This document shows positions 9,279 through 20,241 of a stretch of DNA of 64,000 nucleotides, piece after piece. Location: positions 558,001-622,000 of the forward strand of contig CP089458.1 in NCBI GenBank assembly GCA_026636295.1. The letters run 5' to 3'. The number at the start of each line of letters is the position of its first letter. Within the stretch, counting starts at the first letter, position 1. The DNA is from Medakamo hakoo (taxonomy: Eukaryota > Chlorophyta > Trebouxiophyceae > Coccomyxaceae). The notes under the pieces were generated by a model. That model did not search any database and was not told where the DNA came from. It saw nothing but the letters and a program-made list of their open reading frames with translations. A program made the translations under genes and the position numbers.

Positions 9279-12200
9279 ATGCGCACGCCCGCACACCTCC
9301 TCACCACCGCAGCGTTCGCACTCACCTCCCTGCTCTCGCCCACCATGGCTGGCAGCCAGCAGCACCCGCTCCTCGTCTCCCTGGACCAGGGGTGGACAAT
9401 CGCCGGCGCCGGTCGCTCTGTGACCGCCGACCTGCCGGCCTACGCCCTGGACTCGCTGGCTGTGGACGGCCAAGTCCCGGACCCGCTGCACGGGTGAGGC
9501 AGGGGATCGGACGTGGGGGTGGGAGGAGGAATTGGGCGGTGGGCGAGGCGGGCGGCGATCGAACAGGAGGCGGAGGAGAATTTCGCAGGCGCGCGCGGCC
9601 CCCCCCCCCCCCCTCGCGCCCGCCCACCCCTGACACCCCCCACCTCCCTCTCCACTCTCTCCCACTCGCGCACAGCTGGGGCGAGCGCGACCTCAAGTGG
9701 GCCGCCGACGCGGACTGGACGTTCACCACCACGTTTGACGTCCCGCCTGAAGCCTTGACCGACGGCACGACCGTCGACCTGGTCCTGGACGGCGTCGACG
9801 CGGTGGCCACGATCTCCCTCAACGGCGGCGCGGCGACGGCGGCGGCCGAAAACGCGCACGCGCCCGTCACGCTGCGGGGCGTCCAGGGCGCCCTCCGCCC
9901 GGCCGGCAACACGCTGGAAGTGGCCTTCAAGCCCGCCGAAGCCGAGACGGCCGCCCGGGCGCGGGCGTACCCGTACAAAGTGCCGTTTGTCAAGGTGAGA
10001 GGGCGGGCGGAACGAAAAACATGGGGGGGGGGGGGATGGGTGCGGGCGTGGGGTGGATGGGGTGGGGTGCATGGGATGGTGTGTGTGGGGGGGGCCTTTT
10101 TTTTTCTCACCGCCCTGCGCCCACCCCCCTCCCCCACTCCAGCAACTGGGCGCCATGGACGACTGGAACTTCCTGCGCAAGCCCGCCTCCGACTTCGGCT
10201 GGGACTGGGGGCCGGCCTTCGCGCCCGCCGGCATTTCGGGCGGCGTCCGCCTGGTCGCCCACCGCGCGGGCCACCTGACCGCCGTGACGGTGCGCCAGGA
10301 CCACGACACGTCCTCCGGCGACGTGACCGTCACCTTTGACGTCGTCATCTCGGACGCCCGCCCCGGCGAGACGGGGACGCTGCGCGTGGAACCCGCGGCG
10401 GACGGTGGAGTGGTGGGCCTCGCGGCCGGCCTGCCGGCCGTGTCGGCCACGCTCGCGGCCGACGCGGCCGCGGCCGCCACCCACCCGCTCGCCCGCGGCC
10501 CGCACGCCACGGACATCGTCGTCCCCGTCTCGGTCACCATCCCGGCGCACGCCGTCGCCCTGTGGTGGCCGCACGGCTACGGCCGCCAGCCGCTGTACGG
10601 CTTCACGCTGACCTACGCGCCCGACGACCCAGCTGCCGGTCCATCGGCCCTCACCCGCCGGGTCGGCCTGCGCACGATCGACCTGGTCCGGCTGCCGTCC
10701 CCGCCCCGCCCGCCGGGCCCGCCGGCCGGCGGCCCCTCCGAAACCTTCTACTTCACGGTGAATGGCGTGCCCGTGTGGGCCAAGGGCGCCAACTACATCC
10801 CGCCGCACGTCTTCCACAACCGGGCGCCCGGCCTGGTGCGCGGCGTCATGGCCGCCGCGGCCGCCGCCCACATGAACATGGTCCGCGTCTGGGGCGGCGG
10901 GGCCTACCCCCCCGACGAATTCTTCGACGCCGCCGACGAGCTCGGCATCCTCGTCTGGCAGGAGTTCATGGCCGCGTGCGCGTTCTACCCGCGCGACGCC
11001 GCCTTCCTGGCGTCGGTGACGGCGGAGGTGGTGCACCAGGCCCGGCGCTTTGGGTCGCACGCGTCCCTGGCCCTGTGGGGCGGCAACAACGAGCTGGAGC
11101 CCGCCTTCGACTGGTTTGAGGAGGCCAAGGCCGAGCCGCGGCTGTGGGCCGTCGACTACGAGGCGCTGTTTGTGCGCACGGTCCGCCCCGCGCTCCTGGC
11201 CGCCCACGCCGGCGCGGCCTTCATCGACGCGTCGCCCACCAACGGCGTCGTCTCCGAAGAACCGTACGTCAAGCGCTGGGGCGACGCCCAGTCGCCGTAC
11301 GCGGGCGACGTCCACTTCTACGACTACAAGTCCGACCCGCTCGACCCGGGCATGTACCCGGCCGCGCGCTTTGTCTCGGAGTTTGGGTTCCAGTCCTACC
11401 CGTGCTACGACACGGCGGCCAAGTACACCGACCCGGCCGACCGCACGGACCGGGACGGGCCCATGTGGCACTGGCGCCAGCGGCACGAGGGCGGCAACGA
11501 TGAAATGGTGCAGCAGGCGGCGCGCACGTTTGTCGTGCCGCCCCGGTCGCTGGAGGGCGGTGCGGGGAAGCTGGCCGCGCCGCCCCAAAACCCGCACAGC
11601 CCCGACCCGGCCCAACTCCTGTTCCGCCACTGGACGTACCTGTCCCAGGCCGCCCAGGCGCTGGCCTACGACACCGCCATCTCGGCCTGGCGCCGCCTGC
11701 GGTCCGACCCGCTCGTCCTGAACGGCGGCGTCCTGTACTGGCAGCTCAACGACATTTGGGCGGGCCAGTCGTGGTCGGGCCTGGACTACGCGGGCGGACA
11801 GGCCGGGGCCACCCCGCCCTGGCGCCTGCTGCACCACTTTGCGCGCCGCTTTTACGCGCCGCTGGCCCTGTCCACCGTCCAGGACGGCGGCAGCCTGGCC
11901 GTGTGGGCCGCGTCGGACGTGGACTCGCCGCTGGAGGGCGAGGTGCACCTGGACGTCGTGCGCTGGGACGCGGGCCGGGCCGACGGCAAGCCCTCCGCCA
12001 CGGTCGGCGGGCCGTTCCGGCTGCCCGCCCTGACGTCCGCGGCCGTGTACGAAGTCCCGGTGGCCAGCCTGCTGAAAGCCGCGGGCGTGGCGTCGCCGGC
12101 GGACGTGGTGGTGCGCGTGCGCGCGACCGCCAGCGCGGCCGCCGGGCTTGGCGCGCCGCGCGTCGGCGCGGCCGGCTTTGTCGGCGGCGAGGCGCCGGCC

Positions 12201-12695
12201 ACTCCCGCCGCCTCCGCCTCCGCCGGCATCACCTTCCCGGCCGACCCGCACCGCGTGGTGGCCGGCGCGTCGCCGGCCGCGCCGTCCTTCGCCGCGGAGG
12301 CGGTCGCTTACCTGACCCGCCCGAAAGACGCTGCGGGCGTGGCGGTCGCGCCGACCCTGCGCGTCAGTGGGCTGCGCCACGCGCCCGGCTCCGGCGGGCG
12401 GGCCGCCGAATTCACGGTAGCCTGCGATGCCGTCGCCCCCCTCGTCTCCCTGGCCTCCGGCTCCGTGGCCGGCACGTTTTCGGACAGCGGCTTCCTGCTG
12501 CTGCCCTGGGAGCCGCGCGCGCTGCGCTTTGAGGGCGAGGGCGAGGTCGACCTGGACGCGCTGGCGGCCGGGCTGGGCGGCAGCGTGTCGCTGGGCGACA
12601 CCCTGGTCTGGGGTGGGTCGGCGCCCGAGCGGACGCGGTCTGGGGGCGTGGTCGTCCGGCCCGGTGGGGCGGGGGGTGGGCGGGACGAGTTTTGA
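9279..12695 (+). CDS. beta-mannosidase, glycoside hydrolase family 2
   Basis: Three exons (9279-9493, 9676-9994, 10143-12695) give 1028 aa. A signal peptide (MRTPAHLLTTAAFALTSLLS) indicates secretion or vacuole/lysosome targeting. The sugar-binding domain includes WGERDLKWAADADWTF, then ASDFGWDWGPAFAPAGI, typical of beta-mannosidases. The catalytic acid/base is the Glu of LWGGNNE (about residue 495) and the nucleophile the Glu of VSEFGFQSYP (about residue 591). The enzyme removes beta-linked mannose from N-glycan remnants or mannans. The length is normal to slightly long for the family. Both introns have G-rich 5' halves and C-rich 3' halves. Confidence 0.95.
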
Positions 12696-13063
12696 GTGGG
12701 CACGGTGGTGGGGGGGGGGTGGCACGGGCGGGGGGTTGGAGAGAGACACAAAAAAAAGGTGGGAGAAGAGAGGTGTGGGCGGGGAGGTGGTGCTGCGGGC
12801 GCACGCGTTTTCTTTTTTTTTACCCTGCGTGAGTGTGGCGTGTGCAACAACAAAACAGGACGGGATCCAGACGGGCGGGCGGGCGCCCGGGCGAGATGGA
12901 TGGGTGGTGGTGGGGAGAGAGACGGCGGTGGACGGGATGGATGTAGAGTGCGGGCGAGCGCGCGGTTCAGTCCTTTGTTTCTCCGTGCAGGGAACGCCGG
13001 CCCCCTCTCACCACTCCCCTCTTCCCTCGGGCACGCCCCGTCACGCACACACGCCCTCCAACC
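12696..13063. other. intergenic, 3'UTR of beta-mannosidase and promoter of Arf-GAP
   Basis: This 368-bp gap separates two plus-strand genes. Just past the stop it carries dense G-runs (for example GGTGGGGGGGGG near 12707-12719), then a T-run, then a C-rich strip before the next ATG. No gene is seen. Confidence 0.5.
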
Positions 13064-15293
13064 ATGAGCCAGCCGGAGCGGGACGCCCTGTTCCGCAAGA
13101 TGCGGGCCAAGCCGGAGAACAAGGTGCGCGCTGTGTGCACGCGCCGCCGCCATAGCGCTGCCGGTCACGCAGTGCGCCGCGTTGCCGGTCCTTGCGCGTC
13201 GGGCCTGGCGCTGGCACGGCTCCGTGCGTGTCGGCCAGACATGCAACTGCTTGTGTGCGAGGCTGACGGGCGACTGCGGCGCCTCGGTCTCTGGGGCAGC
13301 GTGCGCGTGCACGGCCCTCCATTTCTCCACGCGCAGGCCCGCTTTCCTGGCAGGCAGAGAAGCGCGTGCGCACGGTGTTCCGCTGCTCCTGCCTCGCCCG
13401 CCCCACGCCACGCACGGCACACCGTGTATCTGGCGACTACGCGCGTGTGGGTGGCACGCCGTGGAATGAGCCCGCACCCCCGCCTTCCTCGCGTCTGCCG
13501 AATCGCGCGTTTGGGCGCCCCTCCTCTCTCGCTCTCACGCGCCCGCCCCTCCCTCCCGACGCCTAGGTCTGCTTCGATTGCCCGGCGAAAAATCCGACCT
13601 GGGCGTCCGTGCCATACGGCGTCTTCGTCTGCCTGTCCTGCGCGGGCGTGCACCGGTCCCTGGGCGTGCACCTGTCGTTCGTGCGGTCGACGACGCTCGA
13701 CTCGTGGAGCGAGGACCAGCTGGCGGTGAGCTTTTTGGATGGGTGGGTGGGAGAGGCAGAGGAGCTTGCCTCCCAGCGAGGAGGAGGAAAGCAGCGTGCG
13801 CGGGCGAGGAGCGGCGTGGGGCGGCGGACGACACACACGCGGCGCGGGTGCATCGGCCGCGCGCGCGACGCCCCCCATCCTCTCACCATCGGGCCCGACT
13901 CACCCCTCCACAGCTCATGGCCGCCGGCGGCAACGCGCGCGCCCGCCAGTTTTTCAAGCAGCACGGCTGGGCGGACGCCGGCGCGGACAAGATCGAGGCT
14001 AAATACACGTCCCGGGCGGCGGCCCTGTACCGGGCGGCGCTGGCGAAAGATGCGGCGGCCGCCGGCGGTGGGTCGGCGGACGGCGGCGCGCCGGCCTCTC
14101 CCATCGCGGCCGCGGCCGGGTCGGCTGCCGCGGCGGCCGCCCTGGCGGCTGCCGCGGCGGGCGAGCCCGCTGCTGCGGCACCTGCCGCGCCCGCTCCCGC
14201 CGCCCCGGCCCCCGTCGCGACCAAGCCGCGCCTCGTCCTCGGCGGCGGCGCGGGCGCGGGCCGCGGCCGTGGCGGTGGTTTGGGCGCGTCCCGCACCGGC
14301 GCGGGCGGCGGCCTGGGCGTGCGCCGCCTGGGCGCGTCCGCTGCTGGCACAGCCAAAGTCGACGACTCCCTGTTCGACCAGGCGCCGGCGGAACCGACGC
14401 CGGAGCCGGAGTCGCCCGCCGCCGCGACGGCCGCGCCGGGCGAGGCGGGCGCGCCCGCGGCTGCGGCGGCCGCGTCTCGCTTCGCGTACGCGGCGTTGAC
14501 TGAGGAGGCTCCCGCTTCCCCCGCTGCCGCCGCCGCCGCATCGTCCGCCGTCACCCGCGGCGCGGACGGCCACGTCGCCCTGCCGGGCATGGCCCGCAAA
14601 AAAGCGCCCGGCCTGGCGGGCCTGGGCGGCGGGCTGGGCGACGGCGACGACGACGACTTCTTCGCCGACCCGGACCGGGCGGCGTCAGCGCCGCTGGGCG
14701 GGGGCGGTCGGAGTGGCGGCGGCACTGCTTCCGGTTCACGGCCGCCCGTGGGTTACGGCGGCGGCCGCCTGGGCGCGGGCGCCGGCGGTGGCGGCCGGCT
14801 GGGCGGTGGGCCTGGTCGTTTGGGCGCGGCCCGCGCGGGTGGCGCGGGCGGCTCCTCCGCCGCCGCCGCTGCGCCGTCAACCTCGGCCGACGAGGACGCC
14901 GCCCGCCGCCGGTTTGGCGACGCCAAGGCCATCTCTTCCTCGCAATTCTACGGCGACCCGGCCGCGGATGCCGCTGCCGCCGCCGCCTCTGCCCGCCTCC
15001 AGCGCTTCACCGGCGCGACCGCCATTTCGTCCGCCGACTTTTACGGCGACGGCGACGGCGGCGGGCCCGGCGGGTCGGGCGGCATGGGCGGCGGGTACGG
15101 TGGCGGGTCCGGGTACGGCGGCGGCGGCCGGTCCGGCGGCGGCGGCGGCGTGTCCGCCGACGACCTGCTCGGCCAGCTGGGCGTCCAGGCGATGCAAGAC
15201 CTGGAGCAGGTCAAAGCCGTCGCGGGGGCGGCCTCCCGCAAGCTCGCGTCCGCCGCGCGGGCGTTCCTGTCGGACCTGCAGGGCGGGTACTGA
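13064..15293 (+). CDS. Arf GTPase-activating protein, ARFGAP2/3 (AGD8-10) type
   Basis: Exons 13064-13123, 13567-13725 and 13914-15293 give 532 aa. The GAP zinc finger reads CFDC...CLSC with the arginine finger in [15 protein letters not shown]. It is followed by [20 protein letters not shown] across the second intron. The C-terminus has two copies of the Glo3-type motif, [16 protein letters not shown] and [16 protein letters not shown], which mark the ARFGAP2/3 subgroup. These proteins act on Arf1 in COPI coats at the Golgi. Between them is a long Ala/Gly linker. The first intron (443 bp) is larger than most here. Confidence 0.93.
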
Positions 15294-15710
15294 GGGGTGA
15301 GGAGGGTGAGGAGGGTGGGGGGCGGGCCCGTGCGTGCGGGCCCGTGCGTGCGTTTGATGGGGGGAGGGCTGCCGTGGGAGGGGGACGAGCGGGGGGCGGG
15401 GGAGTGGGAGAGCGGGCGCGGCGCGGCGCGAAGCAATGATGAGACAAAACACACAAAATCCGGCTGGACAATTGACACACGCCTCATTCCATTCTCTCTC
15501 TCTTTCTCTCACTGCGCGCAAGCGCTGCACGTCCCCCGCACAAACGCCAATCCACTTTCTTCATGGAAAAAAAAACATACAAACAAAAAAATCAACCTCG
15601 CTCTCATGAATGACGCGCCCTAAAAAAAACACAAGAAATTGTGGAGCTCCCGGCCGCACCCGCCCGCCCTGGGGCCGTCCGCGCCCGCGCGCTTTCCCCC
15701 GCTCAACACC
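15294..15710. other. convergent 3' region, Arf-GAP / NDB
   Basis: This 417-bp gap lies between the stop codons of two convergent genes. The left part is G-rich on the plus strand (GGTGAGGAGGGTGAGGAGGG). The right part is AT-richer, with A-runs near 15566-15592 and 15622-15632, unusual for this window and likely tied to 3'-end formation. No gene is seen. Confidence 0.5.
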
Positions 15711-18174
15711 TCAAAAGCGGGAAATGTCGCGGCCGAAGAGCTTGGTGCGAATCCAGTCGCTCGCAACCAGAAACACGTTGCGCAACGACACCTGGCTGAT
15801 CGTCTCGTACGACCGCCACGCGTACCCCGCGGCGGCGCCCTTGAAGTTGGGCAGGTTGCCGGGCAGGTCAAACACCGCCCGGTCCTGGCCGACGTAGGCG
15901 AGGGAGCCCTTGTGCCCGTACTTGAAGGGCGGCGGCGGCGGGCGGGCGGAGGGCGAGCCGGCGGCGTCAGCGCTGACAGCGGCGGTCAGCGCCCCGCTCG
16001 CCGCGAGGCGGGCAAGGTACTTCCCCTGCTGGGCGGCGACCTGGGCGGTGGCGGGCAGGGCGCGGATGCCGCGGTCGATGGACGCCAGCAGCGCCTCGAA
16101 CTCGGGCCGGGTCAGCCGGGTGTCGTCGTCCAGGTCGTCGATCGTCACGGTGCCGTCGGCCGACCCGGCGGGCGCCTTCAGGCCAGCGCTGCCGCCGCCG
16201 TCGACGCTCGCCTCGACTTCGCGCGCCGTGCGCGCGGCCGCCAGCGCCCGCTGCACCATGCCGCCCCACCGGGCGGGCCCGCCGTACTTTTCGTCCAAGA
16301 ATTTGGCGTGCTCCTCGAAGTGGGGGAAGCGCGACGACGCGGTGCGGAGGAGGGCCCGCAGTTCGGCCAGGTCCAGGAAGCCGTCGCCGTTGGTGTCGGC
16401 CTGTTCAAACAGGTCGGCCGCGGCGGCCAGGGACGTGCCCGTGCCGATGGTGGCGGCGTCGCCCAGGGCGAAGATGGTGCCGTTGGAGCCGACGACTTCC
16501 AGGCTGGGCGTCGTCACCACAGACCGGAAGTGGGTCTGGGAGCCGGGCGGCAGGCGGGCTTGCAGCTGCGTCACGAGCGGGTGGCGGGCGATGCCGGTCG
16601 CCCACACGCACGCCGAGAACGGAATCTCGGACACGACGCCGTCCGCGTCCTCCACGACCACCGCCCCTTTCCCACGCCCCTCCCCACGCACGGCTTTCAC
16701 ACGCGTGTTGAGGATGGTGTCGATGCCCGCCCGCGCGAACTGGGCGGCCGTGTATTTTGAGATCTCGCGGTCGTACGTCGACAGCAGGTGGTCGGACAGT
16801 TCGATGATGCGGACGCGGGCGAAGCGCACGATGTCCGGGTAGATCTGGGAGTGGCACCGGGGGAGGCGGGGGAGGGAGGGGGGCGAGGCGGCCAGTTCAG
16901 GTGCGGGTGGGAGGGGGAAGGGCAGGGAGCCGGGCAACGGGGCGCCGCGCGGAGCAAGAGTGAGGAGGGGATGTGTGCGGGGCCGCCGCCTGCCTCCCCT
17001 CCCATCCATCCCGCCCACCCACCACCCATTCCCGCCCTCCCCGCCTCACCTTGGCCAAGTCTTCTTCGATCATGTCGTGCAGTTCGGCCGCCACTTCAAC
17101 ACCGGTGGGCCCACCCCCGCACACGACGAAAGAAAGCAAGCGTTCTTTTTCTTCCGGCGGCGTTTGCGGGAGCGCAGCACGCTCGAAGCACTCGCTCACG
17201 TGCCGCCGCAGCCGCGACGCGTCTTCGATGCTCTTGAAGAAGAACGCGTGCTCCTCGACGCCCTGCACGCCAAACGTGTTGTTCACAGTCCCCACGGCCA
17301 AGATCAGGATGTCGAACTCCACTTTGAAGCAGGCCTTATGTTTTTTTTTGAGAGGCAAAAAAAGAAACAGAGAGGGGGGTTGGTCAGTTGTCAAGTTTGG
17401 TCGCCCTGGCCGGGCCCGGCCAGCAGAGGTGATGCGCGAGGTTTTGGAGCGCGCGCGCGCGCGCAAACCACCCCTCAAAACGTGCGTCCCCGCCCTCCAA
17501 CCTCCCCCCCATTCCTCGCCACTCACCTGATCCAGCCCGGCGTCCGCGGGGAAGCAGCAGACGATGGACTTGTCGACGGGGTCGATCTCATGGCACACCG
17601 CTTCAAAGTACGCGCCCTTCCCGCCCAGGACTTTGCGCACCGGCTCCACGATGGACCGCTCTTCGACCGTGCCCGTCGCGACCGCCGGCAGGAGGGGCGT
17701 GTACAGGAAGTAGTTGCGCGGGGAGACGACGGTCAGGTCGATCTGCTCGGCGACGTGCGACGGCAGGGCCTTGATGAAAGAACAGGCGCCCCACCCCGAC
17801 CCCACGCACACGACGCGGGGCTTTCCCGTGCGCGCGGCCGGACGGGCGTACTCCGGGTAGTCACCGGATTCAAGGGCGGGCGGGCGCGGTTCGGTGATGG
17901 CGGTTTTAGGCTGGTGGGAGTGGGGATGGTCGGGCGGCGGGGAGGGGGGGGGGGCGTGAGTGGTTTTTAGGGTGGGCGGGCGCGAGGGCGAGGGCAGGCG
18001 CGCGCACGCCTGCGTTCCCCCTCCCCCGCCTGACCCTCCAAAACCATCCCCACACACCTCCAGCACGGCACGCGTCACTCTAGCAGCCGTCCGGGCATGC
18101 CCTGGCCGGGACGGGCGAGGGGCGGCAAGGGCGGGCGCGGCGCCGCGGAGGGCGGCAGGGCGGCGCGTCTGCAT
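15711..18174 (-). CDS. type II NAD(P)H dehydrogenase with EF-hand (NDB type)
   Basis: Four exons (18174-18058, 17910-17527, 17334-17050, 16844-15711), all phase 0, give 639 aa. The leader is Arg/Ala-rich, consistent with mitochondrial targeting. The first Rossmann motif is VVCVGSGWGACSFIKAL and the second VVCGGGPTGVEVAAEL. WATGIARHPLV and IFALGDAATIG fit the FAD-binding region. A canonical EF-hand loop (DTNGDGFLDLAE, about residues 411-422) sits in the insertion that marks NDB-type enzymes, which oxidise NAD(P)H on the inner membrane without pumping protons, often under Ca2+ control. The end KLFGRDISRF is also typical. The exact organelle is not certain. Confidence 0.93.
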
Positions 18175-18696
18175 GTGCGACGAGCGTTTGGAGAGGGTCG
18201 CGCGTTTTTTGGCGGACGGAACGGGAGGGCGACGGCGGAGGCGCAGGGGTCTTCGTCACGTTCAGACTGTCCGCCGGCGTGCGCAGGTCAGGCCCGGCGC
18301 GGAGGCGGCGGTGTTGAAGGCCGCAACGCTGAGGGCGGGCCTTGTTTTTGCCGTGGTGAGGGTGTGTGTGTGCGTGGAAGGCACGCCGGCCATCCAAACC
18401 TTCGACCACCCACCCGCCTGGCGCATGGGTCCATCCACCATCCATTTTACACAACACGCCCAAATAAACAAAGATTTTTGCGCGCTTACTCTCTCTCTCT
18501 CTCTCTCTCTCCACGCATGCAAAAGCCTGCATGCGGAGCGCCCTGCAGGCCGCCCTCCCCTTGCTAGATAACGTACGAGGCGTTCACGAACAAAGCCATG
18601 ACACAATGAAAAAACAGGAAGGGAGGGAGCGGTGTGCGGGGCAGCGCAACTGGCCCGCACCGCTCTGTTTCCATCCGACTGACTGACACCCACCAC
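18175..18696. other. intergenic, NDB promoter and MscL 3' region
   Basis: This 522-bp gap is between two minus-strand genes. It contains the (CT)n tract at 18489-18511 and an AT-richer strip around 18440-18480 (ATTTTACACAACAC, AAATAAACAAAG). No gene is supported. Confidence 0.45.
18489..18511. repeat. (CT)n microsatellite
   Basis: About 11 CT units, read as GA on the minus strand. It lies roughly 320 bp upstream of the NDB start codon and could be a GAGA-type promoter element, though it may simply be a microsatellite. Confidence 0.8.
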
Positions 18697-19738
18697 CTAC
18701 CCGCGGGCCGGCATCCAGGCGCGGAAGTTGAAGTAGGACGACAGCCTGTTGTGGCGCACCTCGTCCAGCTCGGCCCGGATTTCGGGGTCCGCCGCCATCT
18801 TGGCCTGGAGCGCGGCCGACACCTCGATGTCGGCGGTGCAGTAGCGGCACTTGATCGCGCCCGCGGGGACGTCGGACAAGCACTTGGGGCACGGCCGGCG
18901 CGCGTCCGCCGGGTTTTTCAGGGCGACCAGGTGCATCATGGGCAGGGCGATCATGTAGTACTGGGGAGGGCGGCACAGGGGGACGAGGGGGTATAGGAGG
19001 TGGGGTGGGGTGGGGGTGGGGTGGGGACGTGTGAGTCCGCCTTATTTTCCTCTTGTCACCCCTTCACACGCATGCAAAACGAATGATGACGCACCAAGAT
19101 CAGGCACACCAAGCAAAAAACCAGCAAGGTGTTGATGAACTTTCCATACATGATCTGTTTGTGACGGCGGAGGGGGTGGGAGTCGGCGTCGTTTGGGGTC
19201 GTGTGAGCGAGGCGACAGGCGGGGTGGGGCGGGTTGGTTGGGGGGGACCCCCCCGGAAAAGAAAATTCGTGTTCGGCGTCTTTGGGGTGCCGTCCATGCA
19301 CCGGAAAAAGCAAGGCCCCCGACGCACCTCCGAACCGCGCAGGACCCATTTGGCCTCCGCGAACCTTTTCTTCTTCCAGATGGCGGCAAACAGCGGCGTG
19401 AGCAGGCAGGCAATGAAGGCTTTGATCAGCTCGATGAACGCGAGGCCCAGCACGATCGCGACGGCCATGTCCACGACCGTGCCGCGCAGCAGGAAGTCAC
19501 GGAAGCCCGCGCAGGAAGGGCCCATGCAGCCCTGCGCGACTTTCAGGGCCGGGTTGGCGACGACGACCGACGTCAGCACCGCGCCCAGCACGGGGTTCTT
19601 CTCACTCAGTTTGGTCAGCAGCTCGTTGTCCGATTTTTTAGGCGTGTCGGCTTTGGCCGACGACGCGGCCGGCGTGGCGGGCGCGGGCGCGGACGAGGCC
19701 GCACTGGCGTGCGCGGCGGTCGGGACAGTGGGAGCCAT
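18697..19738 (-). CDS. MscL large-conductance mechanosensitive channel
   Basis: Exons 19738-19328, 19154-19095 (a 60-nt exon) and 18960-18697, all phase 0, give 244 aa. A ~70-residue N-terminal extension precedes the MscL core. TM1 is FRDFLLRGTVVDMAVAIVLG and onward, matching bacterial FxxFxxRGNVVDLAVGVIIG. TM2 starts YGKFINTLLVFCLVCLILV and crosses the second intron. The C-terminus carries a CPKC...CRYC pair, a likely zinc ribbon, then ends FNFRAWMPARG. MscL opens under membrane tension to release solutes during hypo-osmotic shock. In an alga it may act in plastid, mitochondrial or contractile-vacuole membranes. Introns and composition like its neighbours argue against contamination. Confidence 0.88.
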
Positions 19739-20241
19739 GTTTTCTGGGGGGCTGTTGTCTGTGGGGCGGGCGTGAGAGGGCGGGGGGTTGGTCCGGCGGA
19801 CGGAGAGGCGGCGGGTCTTGCGCGCGGCACGCGAGAGCAAAAAGGGCCGGCCTTAGCGTGCCAGCCGCAACATTCTTCAGCATTCCCGCGGCCTGAGCGA
19901 CATCTGCAACACTTCGGCATGCCAGATCAAGGGTCGGGCGGTGCGCCAGCCTCGCCCAACTCTTGAGGGCGGCCGATCGGCGAGCGCGGAAGCATTCGTG
20001 GCTGCGGCCTCTCGTTTGGCGCAAGCAGCGCGTCGAGAGATTCCGTCGCCGCCACACTTTCCCAGGCAACGCAAGGCACGATCAGCACAGTCGCTGATGG
20101 GGCAGGAAAGGGGGCGAGGCAAAGCCGCGATGGAGAAAACCAGGGGCGGACGCACCTCGAGAGAGAGCAGCGCGAGAAGAGCGAAGAGAGAGGCCTGACG
20201 CCTTTTGGCCCGACCACCTCTCCTCCCATCCTGTTGTTTTT
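19739..20241. other. intergenic, MscL promoter side
   Basis: A 503-bp gap between MscL and the AT-hook gene, both minus-strand. It is less GC-skewed than the genes, with mixed composition and no convincing coding frame. It should contain the MscL promoter and the 3'UTR of the AT-hook gene. Confidence 0.45.

Noticed and set aside
10107-12749. 880-aa open frame antisense to beta-mannosidase
   Set aside because: It is the shadow of a well-supported GH2 gene. Long antisense frames are expected when third positions are almost always G or C, and the translation is Arg/Gly/His-rich with no domain.
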